Both the position numbers and the translations under genes were made by a program. This document shows, one piece after another, positions 33,446-45,039 of a DNA stretch of 64,000 nucleotides. The notes under the pieces are model-generated. The model worked only from the letters and a program-made list of their open reading frames with translations, was not told where the DNA came from and searched no databases. Numbering within the stretch: position 1 is the stretch's first letter; each line of letters starts with the position of its first letter. This DNA is from Tigriopus japonicus (taxonomy: Eukaryota > Arthropoda > Copepoda > Harpacticoida > Harpacticidae): contig CM021316.1 of NCBI GenBank assembly GCA_010645155.1, forward strand, positions 1,230,612-1,294,611, read 5' to 3'.

Positions 33446-36400
33446 TCAGTGTGTAGTGCAAATTTTGCAATTTTTTATTGCATTTTTTGGCATTTTTGTC
33501 TTATTTTCAATGCTCTTTTTCATGGTTTTATTTTCATTTTTTGTGAAACCCTTGTGTGATAATAAGTTTAAACAGTATTCTTACTTTCATCAAACAAACA
33601 CTTTCCTTCTTTTCTTAAAAAAGAGAGAATGCGTGAAAAATAAAAAAAGAATATGTTTTCTTTTCTCTTAAGCCAGAATTACACGTCTATTCATCTCAAA
33701 AAACAAAAAGATCACTTTTCTCCTGACAACTGCATTCCGAACCTAAGGGGTTCAAACTTTCGTCGTTTGCGAGAAGCACTTGGCGACCGACATGCCAGTA
33801 GGCACGGTTGCCTCCTGTTGCCTTGTCAATGGCAATGATAACTTTTTTAAATAAAGCAAGCATGGAAAAATATTTATTTGAAATCATGCACAATAATCAC
33901 AAGACACAATGACAATTTGAGTTAATGAACTTCCTAATTAGTGAAATTTTGGTGCGACAGCATATCAGATGAACTTTTGGTGTGTCACTCATGCGTGATA
34001 CAAATGTTTCAAAATTAAAACAAATATTTCTACTACTGGATCACACCACTCCAATAACATTCTCAAAATTTGAGTTTTGGCCTTTTTTATTCAAGGAGCA
34101 ATCCTGGTTTAAAAGTGAAGCAAATAAATTCTGCCTCTGCAATTTTCTCAGTCCTGAAGCACAGCATAACAAGCATCAGAGCAGAAAAACGATTTTTTTT
34201 TTAATTTCCCAGCCATTTAACCGCGTTTTTCTTCTGAAAAATTCCAGAAATGAAAACAGATACAAGATGAGTCAATCGTCAGTAGGGTCAGGAGCTTAAA
34301 GCAATTAAACTAATTCATCTTTACTACCTTTGTTTGTTGCAAAAAGAAAAAAAAGTTGTTGTTCGTTTAGACGTTTTTGTTCTTGCTTCGTCTGATTGGA
34401 TTTAAAAATGGATTTTTCTTGGATTTCAGCCTCTCAGCTTTAACTTTTCACACCTTAGACGGTTTTATGTGCTCATGCAATTAGGAATTTTCTTGTCCAT
34501 TTTGGCACTTTAAACTTTCTTTTTTTGTTTAATTTCACAACTTTCTTCATCAATTCTGTGAACAATTAAATAGTTTTTTCGTCGAACCTTCCTGCTTGTC
34601 TTTTCTGATCAGTATTTTTATTCACATCAAAGGGACACTTTCCTTCATTGTATTAAATTTAAAAAAACTAAAAGATAGAAGTCTCCCCCCAGAATTTCAC
34701 CTCATTGATAAACGTACACCACGTACTGGATTTACTCATCAAATTTCCTTCTGTTTGATATATCGCATCATGCCATTAGATATGTTCAAGCACGTAGACA
34801 CAGTCAAGGTTGCTTACATTCCTCATGCATGAGAAGTTCAAGTACAGAAGGTACAAGCAATTGGGAACAGGGAAGTGTGTCGTGAGGAGTGAAAATCGTG
34901 GATTGTTTTTCGAAATCATTCCGATAGTTTACACTAACGATCTAATAGAACACTTGTAATTTTCTTTTCTAGCGAGAAACCTACAGTGGGAAACCGTGAG
35001 GAAGTGGCAAAGTTTTGCAGAGGAGCGTACTCTACAAATAGTAGAATGTCGAACCATTTTCCTCCTGATCGTCTGTTGAACAACTTACCTTATAAAAGAA
35101 ACAAGAAAATGAGAATATAATCGTTTCTTTGAAATTTATTTATCCACGTCAAAAAGAGGAAATGCCAAAGTTGCCCAAGGCTAATAGGTAATAATTAGGA
35201 ACAAGAATGCTATGCAAATATCTTAAATTTCTGACTGAACTTGGAAAAACAAGGTTTTCCACAAAGGGAACTTCGAGGATGGTGATTTCGTTTGTGGCAT
35301 TTGATCAATCTTTTTTTACAAGGAGATTGTTTGTTTTGGTGCTTTTAACAGATACGTTTTCCTAAAAAATGATGGGATCAAGTGAGTTTCATTTAAGCAA
35401 GTTTGGAAAAGTTAAGGGGTATCTGAGTAGATTATGTGAAGTAGACATTCAGATTACCAAAATTGAACATTACTTACACTCACTTCAGTGTTAATTTGAG
35501 TTGTAAAAAAAATAGTTTCCAAAACTTAGAGACAATTGAGACCACCACTTTAAAGGCGCAAATATAATACAACTTGTTTATGTGGAAAAAATTAGTACTG
35601 TCATTTAAGACATACTTAAAACCAAATATATGATCCCCTTCCTTTTTGTCAACATTTCGTTACTGTCTTGGGTGTGGTTACCTAAAATATTGTGGAAATC
35701 AATTTTGTGCTTTGTTTTAACTTAAAGCTCCAATCAGGCCTGCAACAGTGAGGAATAGAGAGACTTAAAAATGAATTTGCCACATAGGTTTCTCGAATTT
35801 GTTTTAAAACACTTCCTTTAATTTAAAAAAGACTCAGAAAATATCTAGTAAAATTTTCATTTTTAGACACATTTTTAGTGGCACTTTTTCATCCATATTT
35901 CACAAACAGCATGACCTTATTTACAGGCATATGTAGCATTGCATTAATATCCCATTAGTTAAAAAATGGTTCAAAATCTTTTGAAATTGGCGAACTTTTT
36001 ATCCAGCTTAATTTGATGTTGAAATGGCCTGTGTCAAAGCCAGGAATCACCCCAACCAAATCTGATAAAGGTTGTTAAGAGTGCCCAAGTTCAACTCACA
36101 TTTTGTCTATGAACAACCTGAGCCCAAGTAAAAAGAACTTTTCCCTTATGTAGTGACATTCAAACTTTTGAAAACCAAAGTCTGAGATTTGGCCTACCTC
36201 TAGCCAACTGGCCCCAAGAATCCCTAGCTGAATTTATCTGATCACACTTATCCAGTGCAAAGGTGTCTTCTTACTTTGGAAAACAAACAGAGGTTGCCAT
36301 CACATCCGACAGGTTCTTGCATAAAAATAACATAATGTTTTACGTTTGCAATGAAAAACTTACCGTAATTTCCAGCTCCTAAAAATCTGGAATAAAAAAC

Positions 36401-37419
36401 AGCATCGGTATTAAAATGGGAAATTTCTGCGGCAAAGTCTCATGACTGTCGCCGTTTGCCGATAGTACATTTCCCATTTGTCATGAAATCGTTAGTGGCA
36501 TTTTCGCCAGACACGTACACCACGTAATGTAGGAGGGATGCTTATCTCTGAACGTACCATGTGTAATCATGGCTGTTATTAAGTTCCAATGACTGAATCC
36601 ACGCTCAACTGTATATTTGTGTTTGTATTTGGAATTGATTATGCAACAAAAAACAAATCAAAATTGCACTTCTTGAAAATAATTTCAAGAAATAATAAAG
36701 AGGTAAACTGTGCAGAGCAAGAGCAGTCATCCATGTTACACTAAAAGAGTGTTAATTCCAAATAAAAATGGGGTATCCACTCGAGATGAGCTTCTGTTTT
36801 TCATGACATGGAATCCTTGAAGGATTTTTCTTCCAACCCGGAAACTAACTTAGGGTTGGTGGAAAAAACTGTTGACTAATAACCACAACCACAACAACAC
36901 AAATAGTGTCAAGTAGTTGTCAATCAGCACTCTTGGTGGCAAGGTGTGAATTTTGTTTTCTTTCTAGTGACTTTGTATTTTTGTGGAAATGAAGTCTCAT
37001 GTTTTAAAAGTGTACTTATGGGTAAGCACGAGAATTTTTGTGTTGTTTCAATTATTAACATAAGTATTCAAAAAATTTGCTGCGGTTGACTTGTTTAAGT
37101 CAGTGGTATGACTAAGTGAAAAAATGAATTACAATGAGTTCTTCTCACGAAATTCAGCCCCTTGAAAGCGTCTGAAAAAGCTTTTTAACGTGTTCCAACC
37201 TTTCCGAGTAAACGTCCATAAGTTGGATTTTTGAGCTTTTAAGTATGAGAATTCACTTATTTCTTGCATCTCAAAACCCAATATTGAACTAAATCAACTG
37301 TTGAGGAGACTTTTTGATATTGACGAATAATAGATATGACGGATCAGGGGAGACACTACTTACTAAAAAAGCCGACTTGATCCGTCATCATTCAAATGGA
37401 AAGTCCAACGTGCGCATCG
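33446..37419. other. No gene recognised
   Basis: About 4 kb of AT-rich DNA. A single end of the GACGAATTCAGCTGG foldback family lies near 36185-36245. No frame above 105 codons and no family motif were seen. A tract near 36440-36560 (CATGACTGTCGCCGTTTGCC) shares a phrase with 33225-33240 and may be repeat-derived. Confidence 0.45.
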
Positions 37420-37690
37420 GCCTTCTTGTTTTTTTGCGTTTTTCTGGAATCAGAACGCAGCTTTGCAGTTGTGATCTGATAGAGGCTGTCCACAACGAGG
37501 GGATATTGCCGCACCAATAATAATCATTAATTCTTACCTCACCCTTGGGAATGACTCCAAGTTTACCCAATTAAGCCGTCAAAGCCCTGACTTCTGCATG
37601 TACAGGCCACAAGGTCTCGGCAAGCCCGGGATTCGAACCAGGAATGTGGTGTTTAGTTAGCGAATGCTCAACCCCTACGCTCCAACAACT
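37420..37690 (-). mobile_element. tRNA-derived SINE, copy 1
   Basis: Read on minus it starts with an A-box region (GCGTAGGGGTTGAGCATTCG) and a B-box GGTTCGAATCCC (37628-37639). A body of about 200 bp follows, ending in an A-rich tail near 37425. Same family as 32869-33445. It is a different family from the SINEs at 2471 and 47546, whose bodies do not match. Confidence 0.7.
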
Positions 37691-38261
37691 TAGAGGGCTA
37701 ACAGAGAAATGACACTCTGAAAATATTCCCAAGAGTCACCAAGCCTTCACTGTGTGTGCTATGGGATTTGACATTGAACACGCTAATTTAGCCGATTCAC
37801 AACATGAATTTGCACTTTTAGGGAGTCGGTGGCAAAATTGCTCATTCAACTGCTTTGGTCGAACAAGAGCAATGTATGATGAATCAAGTCACTTGACACC
37901 CTTGCTGCCTGATCAATGAAATGTATTCAAAACAAATCTTCACTGACTGTACTGGAATGACATATCTCTGTTAGCCCTCTACAACTGCTTACCTTTGTCG
38001 ACCTTGTCGGCCAAGAAAACCCGGTTTTGAAAATTACAGCTGAGCAAAAATCCGAAAATGTCCGAAGTTTTAACTCAGTAGAACGTTTGAGAAATTTCAG
38101 AAATGAAGTTTCAGAAATGATTGTCCGTGAGGTCCAATCATTGTTTTTCACACTCATGTTCATATTGATTTTGATATGAACTTCAAAAAAAAATTTTTTT
38201 AAGTCCTTTGGAAGCTTTGAATGTACATTTTTTTCGCTTTTTCACTTTTTTCTCAAAGTCT

Positions 38262-38312
38262 CGAGAATTCTCGAGAAATTATCATTCTCGAGAATTGAAA
38301 TTTTCGAGAATA
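38262..38312. repeat. Cluster of CTCGAGAAT palindromes
   Basis: TTCTCGAGAA-type palindromes recur three to four times in 50 bp, followed by CGTCAGCCCTA, which looks like a DNA-transposon terminus (read inverted, TAGGGCTGACG). The other end was not found. Confidence 0.45.
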
Positions 38313-38352
38313 TCGTCAGCCCTAGTGCGCATGGAGCATGAATACCCAAACG

Positions 38353-38817
38353 TAGAGCTCTATATTAGAAAGAGTACAATCAAATCCAACGCCATCTAGT
38401 TGATTTGGCTCGCAAATGCTCGACGTTCCTAAAACAATGCACAAGTACCCTCTTAGCTGAACAACTTTTCCAAAATATGAGAACAAGGTAACAACTTTTG
38501 AGAAAGTAAAGGGCCTAGAACCTTAATGAAGGGGTCCAAAATGACCTATTAGTGTGTTTCAAATGATTCAAAGCTAATTACTTGTAAAATTAAGTTTAAA
38601 ACCTAAAAGACCAAGAGCAAAATGAATATCTCACCCCTCACTCTGATCAATGCTTTTCAGAGAAAACGTTCGCAATCAGGGCTCCTACCATAAAAATGTG
38701 TCAGATAGAATATTGATAGAGAGGAGGATGTTGAGTTTTCCTTTCTTCACCTTTCAACCCTGAAATTTTGAGTCAAGTCCTCCTTGTTTGTTCATTGGGC
38801 TCAGTGTGGAGAGCGAG

Positions 38818-38852
<35 letters not shown>

Positions 38853-39385
38853 TGGCCCGGCCCAGCAATCCTAGCAGTTCCCTTCTTAACAAGTGCCAGT
38901 GGGCAAGCCATCTGAAGCTAGCAAGCATTTGAGTGGACTCCCCTGCTGGCCTCCACCACCACCTACTTCTGTGATCTTGCATACAGTATCAATGGGTAGG
39001 TGGGCAAGTTTAAATTGCAGTCAGGGGTGAAGTCAAGAGAGGAAGAAAATTCCCTGTGCTCTTTCTCAGCAATGACCATGAAAGCGAAGCACAAGAGGGA
39101 AGAGAATTCAGCAGCCCTGCAATTTCATTTCCAATCACGTTGTTGCCATCACCACTTGCATCAATATGTCCAAGGGGATAGATTTTCATTCTCTTAATGT
39201 CTTAAAAAAATAAAGGGTTCTAGGCCCCTTAGTTTCTCAAAAATTGCTATCTTGGTCTCATATTTTGGAAAATTTGTTCAGCTTAGAGGGTACTCGTGCA
39301 TCCTTTTGGGAACGGCGAGCAGTTGCGAGCAGAATGAACTAGATGACGTTGGATATGATTGTACTCTTTCTAATATAGAGCTCTA
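38353..39385. repeat. Foldback element with about 172-bp arms around a GA microsatellite
   Basis: The left arm 38353-38524 and right arm 39213-39385 are inverted copies (both with TAGAGCTCTATATTAGAAAG and TCCAAAATATGAGA). The 690-bp spacer carries a (GA)n tract at about 38811-38850 and no coding frame that I trust. Confidence 0.75.
38811..38850. repeat. (GA)n microsatellite
   Basis: About 40 bp of GA dinucleotide, with two GAGAGC interruptions at its left end. Confidence 0.9.
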
Positions 39386-40319
39386 CCCAAACGCATAGCA
39401 CGACTTTTGTGAGTTGACAAGTGATCAGTAGGCCTCGTAAGTTGATGCAAAAAACATTTTTTGCAATTCTGGCCGTTATTTGCATTGCTTTGTATTTTGA
39501 GCGCTTTTTGCATTGGTATGCAATTTGAGTGCTTACTTGCATTTTGGAATTTTTTTCGGGAAAATTGAGCGGAAGAATTTGATCTTCAAGATTGGTATGA
39601 AGATTCAATTAATTTTAATTTCTAAAAGCGTGTTTTTTGAATTTAAGAATCGAAGACGTAAACAAAGAGTTTTGCCATCTCGTATTTTTAATTTCATTTT
39701 TCAAATACTAACTTCGGAAGATTTGGTAACTTGACTACAGAGTCCTCGAATCGCAGGTTAATGCACCCTACCACGGGCTAATGCCAGTGAGGTAAGGGCG
39801 ATTTTCTTCCTTGCGTAAATGAATAATGGAATAACTAAATTTGCTGATGTTGTCGATCAACTTGGATTAGAGGAGTTATTCTTGAGGTAGCCCAAAATAA
39901 ATGCTTGATGTTAGATTGGTTACAAATCTCTTTTCTGAAGCTTTTCACACCAACAAAAAAAACAAACTTAGATAAGCTAATATGGTGCCCAAGAGATGAA
40001 ATATTGCAATTTTTGGCAACCCAGGCCCTTAAAACCCCAATCACTGGAACAAGATATTTTTCCATGTACTTTTCAAATTTTCCACATTTTTATTTTTTGA
40101 ACAAAAATTGCAGAATTTTGTGTAATTGACAAGTTTCTCGTGGCTCTGATTATATTTTGTCACAAATGATATAACTTCTCCAAGTTTGATGACTTATTTT
40201 GAATTCGACATATAAACAAACCCTTTACGAGATCATTTTCAAAATCAAAAGGATTACCCCATATTTTTATTTATTTTTTTTTTGTAATTTTGGACAAAAT
40301 TTGCAGATCTTTGTAATTA
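39386..40319. other. No gene recognised; possible tRNA-SINE head
   Basis: AT-rich. At about 39735-39780 the minus strand reads a short tRNA-like head (GTGGTAGGGTGC, then GCGATTCGAGGACT), probably a degenerate SINE fragment; this is weak. Confidence 0.3.
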
Positions 40320-41039
40320 CAGGGTGTTCCAGCCCAATTGTCCGGAGCCGGATTGTTGACACTCATTAAGAATAACTTTGGCAATAAGGAGAATATAATC
40401 TTCAAAGTTTTTGTGTATTTTGTACTTACAATTAGCAAAAAATTTACTCAATGGGGCTCCTGTCAGCTGCAATGACGGCCTCAATCCGGCTGTGGAGGAC
40501 AAGCAGCTCTTCTTGATGAAATCCTCGGAGAGGTTGCCCCACTCCTTGGTGATGTGTGACTTGAGTGCGCCAACACTGGAGTAAGGGGTTGCCTCGGCCT
40601 TGGCATCCATGACGCACCACACGGCACAGTCCAGGGGGTTGAGGTCTGGGCTGTTGGACGGCCATAACCCCTTTGGCCAGAATGCCACGTTGTCCTCCAT
40701 CCAGGTTTGGACGATTTGGCTGAGTGTCCGGGTACCAAATCTTGCTGGAAGACGCATGAGGTCCCTCGAACCTTACCCTCGCCCTCCTGATGGTCCTCTC
40801 ATTGACACCGATGACTGACGCGATAATGGTGTTGTCGGCACCGGCGCGGTACATATCAACCATGCTGTTTCTGTTAGCCAATTGTTTGACTATTGATTGA
40901 CCAATCGCGTTGATTTGAAAAGCAAAAAGATTTGGCAGACTCTGCTGAATGCAAACAAAAACAAGACATTGGCATTTCAGCTTGAATCATGCAAGCTTTG
41001 TGTTTTTTCGGCGCCGAACAATTGGGCTGGGACACCCAG
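40320..41039 (-). mobile_element. Internally deleted mariner-type element with TA duplications
   Basis: The terminal inverted repeats are CAGGGTGTTCCAGCCCAATT (left) and, inverted, CTGGGTGTCCCAGCCCAATT (right). TA flanks both ends (40318-40319 and 41040-41041). Between them lies a broken minus-strand transposase. At 720 bp it is roughly half the usual mariner length. Confidence 0.9.
40444..40881 (-). pseudogene. Mariner transposase remnant (centre deleted, frameshifted)
   Basis: The start at 40881 gives an N-terminal helix-turn-helix-like segment (VDMYRAGADNTIIASVIGV). The frame then jumps to sequence that in another frame reads VFQQDLVPGHSA, the second catalytic Asp region of Tc1/mariner enzymes. 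The C-terminal part is in a third frame (40317-40757) with NSPDLNPLDCAVWCVMDAKA, the final catalytic motif. The domain with the first catalytic Asp is missing. It is dead but could be mobilised in trans because its ends are intact. Confidence 0.85.
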
Positions 41040-41177
41040 TACATAGTAAAATATAATTTACAACTATCTGGTGGCCCTGGTCATTAAACCAGTTTTTGAT
41101 ATGACAATTTTATGTGATGATAATGTGCGTGTAATGTCAATACAGGGAAAATTCAATTCAAATATCTTTTATTCCAG

Positions 41178-41605
41178 ATCAGCCTTTTTCTTGGGACATG
41201 TCAAGCCCAACAAGTTCCAGTGTCGCCAGAAAAGTGGCAAGTGGCCATTGTACATAGCCAGCTAGGTTATCGGATTTGTGGAGCATCACTGGTCAATGAG
41301 CAGTTCCTTATCACAGCCGCTAGTTGTGTCCATCAGCACGATGCCAATGATCTGGTAGCCATTTTGGAACAAGATTTCGAACGACATCGGGTTGCCGCTC
41401 TTTTGCCACGCATCAATCCGAATCTCTTTCAAAGATCCCGAATCAGTCGGAGTGAGGTCCATCCGGAATATAACGCTGAGAACGGGGATAATGACATCGC
41501 TATTCTGGAACTGGCCCAAGCTATTATTTACTCTGACACCATCGGGCCTATTTGTTTACCAGATAAGGAAATGGATTCCTTCTTTGACATGATGGCTACT
41601 CAGGG
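41178..41605 (+). CDS. Serine protease homologue, exon with His and Asp regions
   Basis: This trypsin-fold exon begins after ATTCCAG at 41177 with ISLFLGTCQA, the likely end of a signal peptide. It continues with PEKWQVAIVHSQ (the usual PWQV strand) and ICGASLVNEQFLITAASC. The catalytic His of the TAAHC motif is replaced by Ser, while its disulfide Cys pair is kept. GDNDIAILEL retains the catalytic Asp, and PICLPDKEMDSFF follows. The exon ends CAGGG|GTTAGT (phase 2), which joins to give a GWG motif on the next exon. A start-codon exon upstream is needed and was not found. The protein is predicted to be a secreted, non-enzymatic homologue; in arthropods such proteins act as cofactors in clotting or melanisation cascades. 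Confidence 0.75.
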
Positions 41606-43467
41606 GTTAGTAGGATATGCTAGCGACTACGTGGGGTATCCAGACTTGAGGTAGACTGGGCCTGTAACTCGTTAACAAGTGCGATTTTAAGATGCTTGAT
41701 GAACAATCAAAATCAAGATATATCTCTTTTGAGGAGATGATATTATACATGATTTGTTGTCAGGTAATCCAGTTCATAGTGATGATTTATTTAGAAAAAG
41801 TATGTTGGGCGACCCCTGCACGTTTTTGAACATCGTTGTCAAGAGCAAGAAACACGTTAAAATCCATTATGCTGGAAAGTTAAGACGTTGTTCAACCACC
41901 CATACCAATATTTGATGAATATTTGAGGCAAAAAAGTGGTAACTTTTGATGTGAAACGTCTTGGCTTTGCAGTGTACTTGATTTTTGACTTGTGGCTCGC
42001 TTTTGAGGCTTATTTTCTATGTATACAGGGGTCGCCCAACATGCCTTGTCTAATTAAATCATAAGTTCGAACATGATTGCCTTACAATAAATCATGTAAA
42101 ATAACATCTGCAATCTTGATTTCGGTTCTTTATCAAGCATCTAAAAATCGCACTTGCTGACGAGTTATAGGCCCAGTCTACCTCTAGTCTGGATACCCCT
42201 CGTACATAGGACATACTCATAGAGCAATTCAATTGAAACTTGCAAATTCATCAATAGATGGTATGAAAAAGGGAGACAAGGACCATTCTCAAAGCTCTCA
42301 TGATGTTTCTCTGTAATTGCACTGCATTTTAGCGCCATCTACTGTTGAATTTATAAGCTTGGACAGAAATTATCCATTATTGTACCGCGTTCACAAAGAA
42401 ACTCTTCGAGGGATGTCAACGGACTAGAGTTGTAAACGACTCATTATTTCAATGACTCGCCAGTCAAGATTATTATTTTTATTATTTAGGAGGGGGAGGT
42501 CTTTTCATATGCAGGGTAGTCCATTATTAACGTTCCCTAGATTTTATCAGTATTTTGTGACATAAACAAATGACTAAAGCGACGCTTTATAAAAATAGCT
42601 GATAAATAGAAGTTTGTTTACTTTGTCCGAGCAATTCCGTCACTATTAGGCTTTGTAATGTGCGGTCAAAGTTAAGACATTTTTTTCTGAATTGAGAAAG
42701 AGTACTTTGTGTGGGAGAGGCACCATTCCATACCAAATCATAATTTCTAAACACGTATATAAATTTTACCAAGACTTGCTACGAATATACCAAATGATAA
42801 GTCATTTAACTGATATTTATTCAACATTAGTGCACCAATAGTGCGTTTCGAGTAATTCTTTCTTGGCATAGGACACTAAACACGGAGGACCGTGCAAACA
42901 CTTGATTTAATAGCAAACTCTTTTCCTTTTACTAATTGCTGTTCCTTGCTTTCCAATATTGAGTTTCATCAAAGCGCAGGTACAATTATTGATAGCTGTC
43001 CTGAACGAATTTTGAGGGTGATATTTTGTTAAACATTCTTAAATAACACCCTTACAATATCCAAGGTCAATATGCAGGCCAACAAAGTTTATTTTAAAGG
43101 GATAAGCGCCAATCCCTTTCCAAATAGAAGGTGATTAATACGGCAATCTTCATTTTTGGTTGACGACGCTCAATGGCCAAGATGTCAATTCTTCTTTATG
43201 TGCAATTTTTGAGTGCTTAGGTGCAATACTTCATTAATCAATTAGCGTTTGATGGACTTGATGGTTATCAATCATATTCCCGAGATGTAAATCTAAGAAT
43301 AAGCATGATTAAGTTGCTTGTTCTCGTCAAGGTGATATTTTCTCTCTTTGCTTCAGATCTGACAAAAAAAAAAAGTAGAAATACCTTCGTTAGTTTGCCT
43401 CCTAAAACGTCTACGATGGCTCTAAATCATTTTTCATCGTTCATAATGGTCTTTCTTTTCACTTCAG
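41606..43467 (+). other. Intron of the serine protease homologue (1,862 bp)
   Basis: The donor is GTTAGT and the acceptor is CTTTTCACTTCAG after a pyrimidine tract. A TA-flanked MITE begins 24 bp after the donor (41630-42202). The rest is AT-rich, with no exon recognised. Confidence 0.65.
41630..42202. mobile_element. Foldback MITE with about 190-bp arms and TA duplication
   Basis: The ends are CGTGGGGTATCCAGACTTGA and, inverted, CGAGGGGTATCCAGACTAGA, with TA at 41628-41629 and 42203-42204. The arms extend inward to the TGTTGGGCGACCCCTG region (near 41820 and 42020). It is non-coding, probably a Tc1/mariner-type MITE. The protease reading frame runs on into the left arm by chance, which can mislead exon prediction. 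Confidence 0.8.
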
Positions 43468-43625
43468 AGGTTGGGGCGTTCCTCCAGTGGCCTTTGGACC
43501 TAATCCATGGCCTTTGGCCAAGCAAAACCTGAAGATTCTTCGACACACTGATTGCGGAGACCAACGACGGATTTGCGCCAAAACTGGCGTTCTGCAGTAC
43601 AGAGAGTGCCAAGGCGATAAAGGAG
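43468..43625 (+). CDS. Serine protease homologue, exon with the Ser195 region
   Basis: The exon starts in phase 2 and completes GGWGVPPVAFG, then PLAKQNLKILRHTDCGD, then RRICAK and ECQGDKGG. The last is the trypsin CQGDSGGP motif with the nucleophile Ser replaced by Lys. The exon ends GGAG|GCAAGC, a GC-type donor with otherwise good consensus (AG|GCAAG). Reading through instead gives a TAA at 43673. Confidence 0.75.
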
Positions 43626-43694
43626 GCAAGCATCACGAAACCTCTTGCCTCAATCAGATCTTTCCGAAACATTAATTTCATTTCTTTGTTCCAG
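43626..43694 (+). other. 69-bp GC-AG intron
   Basis: It begins GCAAGC and ends TTTCATTTCTTTGTTCCAG. No GT donor that preserves the trypsin alignment occurs between the GDKGG codons and the acceptor. Removal joins GDKGG directly to SLHTYFNLYQPILIGIV, restoring the normal trypsin spacing. Confidence 0.65.
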
Positions 43695-43870
43695 GTTCAC
43701 TTCACACCTATTTCAATCTTTATCAACCCATTTTGATTGGAATTGTTCCAAGCGTGAAGACTTGTCCCATTGGAAACGAAATGGCTACTTACACCCGAAT
43801 TACTCCTTACTTGGATTGGATCCATGAAAATATGCATGGAGTCCTGTCTTGTGTTCCTTATCGGACTTAA
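43695..43870 (+). CDS. Serine protease homologue, C-terminal exon
   Basis: Encodes PILIGIVPSVKTCPIGNEMA then TYTRITPYLDWI. This corresponds to the trypsin LVGIVSWG strand and the C-terminal YTRVSxYLDWI helix. It ends CVPYRT and a TAA at 43868-43870. From 41178 the joined product is 253 residues, normal for one trypsin domain. The stop lies 292 bp from the stop of the convergent coiled-coil gene. Confidence 0.8.
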
Positions 43871-43972
43871 AACATCGCCCATGGGAGATCATGGATCTCG
43901 ATTTCTAGTCATGGCAGGGCATTCTATGAATGAATATATCAAGTACAAACTCCAATCTCGACATTAAGGTTC

Positions 43973-43978
43973 TTTATT
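43973..43978 (-). terminator. Candidate AATAAA polyadenylation signal of the MTUS-like gene
   Basis: AATAAA on the minus strand, 185 bp past the stop at 44163. Confidence 0.45.
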
Positions 43979-44162
43979 TGAAAACTTTGTTCGGTTAAGC
44001 ATAGGGGATTGCAGAGTCTGCCGTTCTATGATAGTTAAATATTAGAATTTAGAATGTTTTTGGCCTTGGCTAAGCGGAGATAGACTTGTCAAGGACCTGG
44101 ATGAGCAAACAGTGATGGTTTCGTCAGATAAAGGGAGATGAACAAGAAGAAGTAGAGTGTCT

Positions 44163-45039
44163 TCATTCGCATTCTTCACTCCAAGACACGGCGGACAAAC
44201 TATCCGACATGAGGTTGCTCTCTCCCGGAGAAATGGAACACTCATTTTCTTCCTCGTCATCATCGCCAAAGGATTCATTGAAGTCGCTTTGATCCTCAGG
44301 ATCGGCCATCATGGACTCACCCGCAGAATCTTTGGGTTGCGGACAGAACAAGTTCTGCAAGTCATAGCTAGGTAAAGAGCAATTCATTGGGTTCTTCCGG
44401 ATCTGTTGGACTTGATGAGCCACAAAAATTTGGCTCACCTCCTCCACGGTCTCCTCCGGAGAACTGACCGTTTCCGAATGATTATGGGGCTGATCCTCGA
44501 TCTCGATCTCACTGGAACTCGAGATCTCAGATCCCATATCGTCAAAGTCTCCGCTAATATTCACCGGATCGGGCGTGGTTGGGGTCATGATCATCATGGA
44601 TTGGGGGGATTGAGCTTCAATAGGCTCTGAACTCTCTCGGACAGGCTCAAAGGTATGCACGGCCTTCTTTCGGCTCAAGGCCAAGTGGTCCGAGACATGG
44701 ACGTTTTCCATGGATCTGGAGGCGGATTTGGGGGATATTTTTCGACTCAAATTGGGACTGGGAGTATAGCAAGGTGGGAACACGCCCATTAACTCGTCGT
44801 ACTCGAGCTTCCAGGCCACGGATTCGGTCTTTTTGACAACCTCGAGGACGCGAGGTGAGTCGGGTACGGAGTCGGAGGTTGTGGCCTCCACGCCCGTAGG
44901 ACACGCCCCCCTCCTTTGGTTCGGGAGTGAACGGGGGTCGAACACGTCGAAATCGGCCCCAGAATCAGCGGAACTGGCCGAAGATTCGGAGATGGGACCG
45001 TATTCGGAGGTGTGCAATTGGAAGGGTCGGTTGTTGATT
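44163..45039 (-). CDS. MTUS-like gene, last exon (acidic Ser-rich tail)
   Basis: 291 codons and a stop. The exon starts AG|A ATC AAC in phase 2 and encodes LHTSEYGPISESSASSADSG, then DDMGSEISSSSEIEIED and FGDDDEEENECSISPGESN, ending SAVSWSEECE. Low-complexity acidic tails of this kind are usually disordered and phosphorylated. A second frame is also open from the same acceptor down to 44789 (87 codons); see the findings. Confidence 0.75.

Noticed and set aside
37628..37690. Functional tRNA gene on minus
   Set aside because: It has the promoter boxes only; the same head and body recur at 32869-33445, so it is a dispersed repeat.
41606..41654. Extension of the protease exon to the stop at 41654
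   Set aside because: The tail is MITE arm sequence; splicing at GG|GTTAGT to 43468 creates the expected GWG motif.
43221..43532. Frame with a signal-peptide-like start (MALNHFSSFIMVFLFTSEVG)
   Set aside because: It overlaps the polypyrimidine tract and acceptor of the protease homologue in another frame; the trypsin frame explains the region better.
44406..44630. Plus-strand frames opposite the MTUS-like last exon
   Set aside because: They are antisense shadows of the G+C-rich coding exon.
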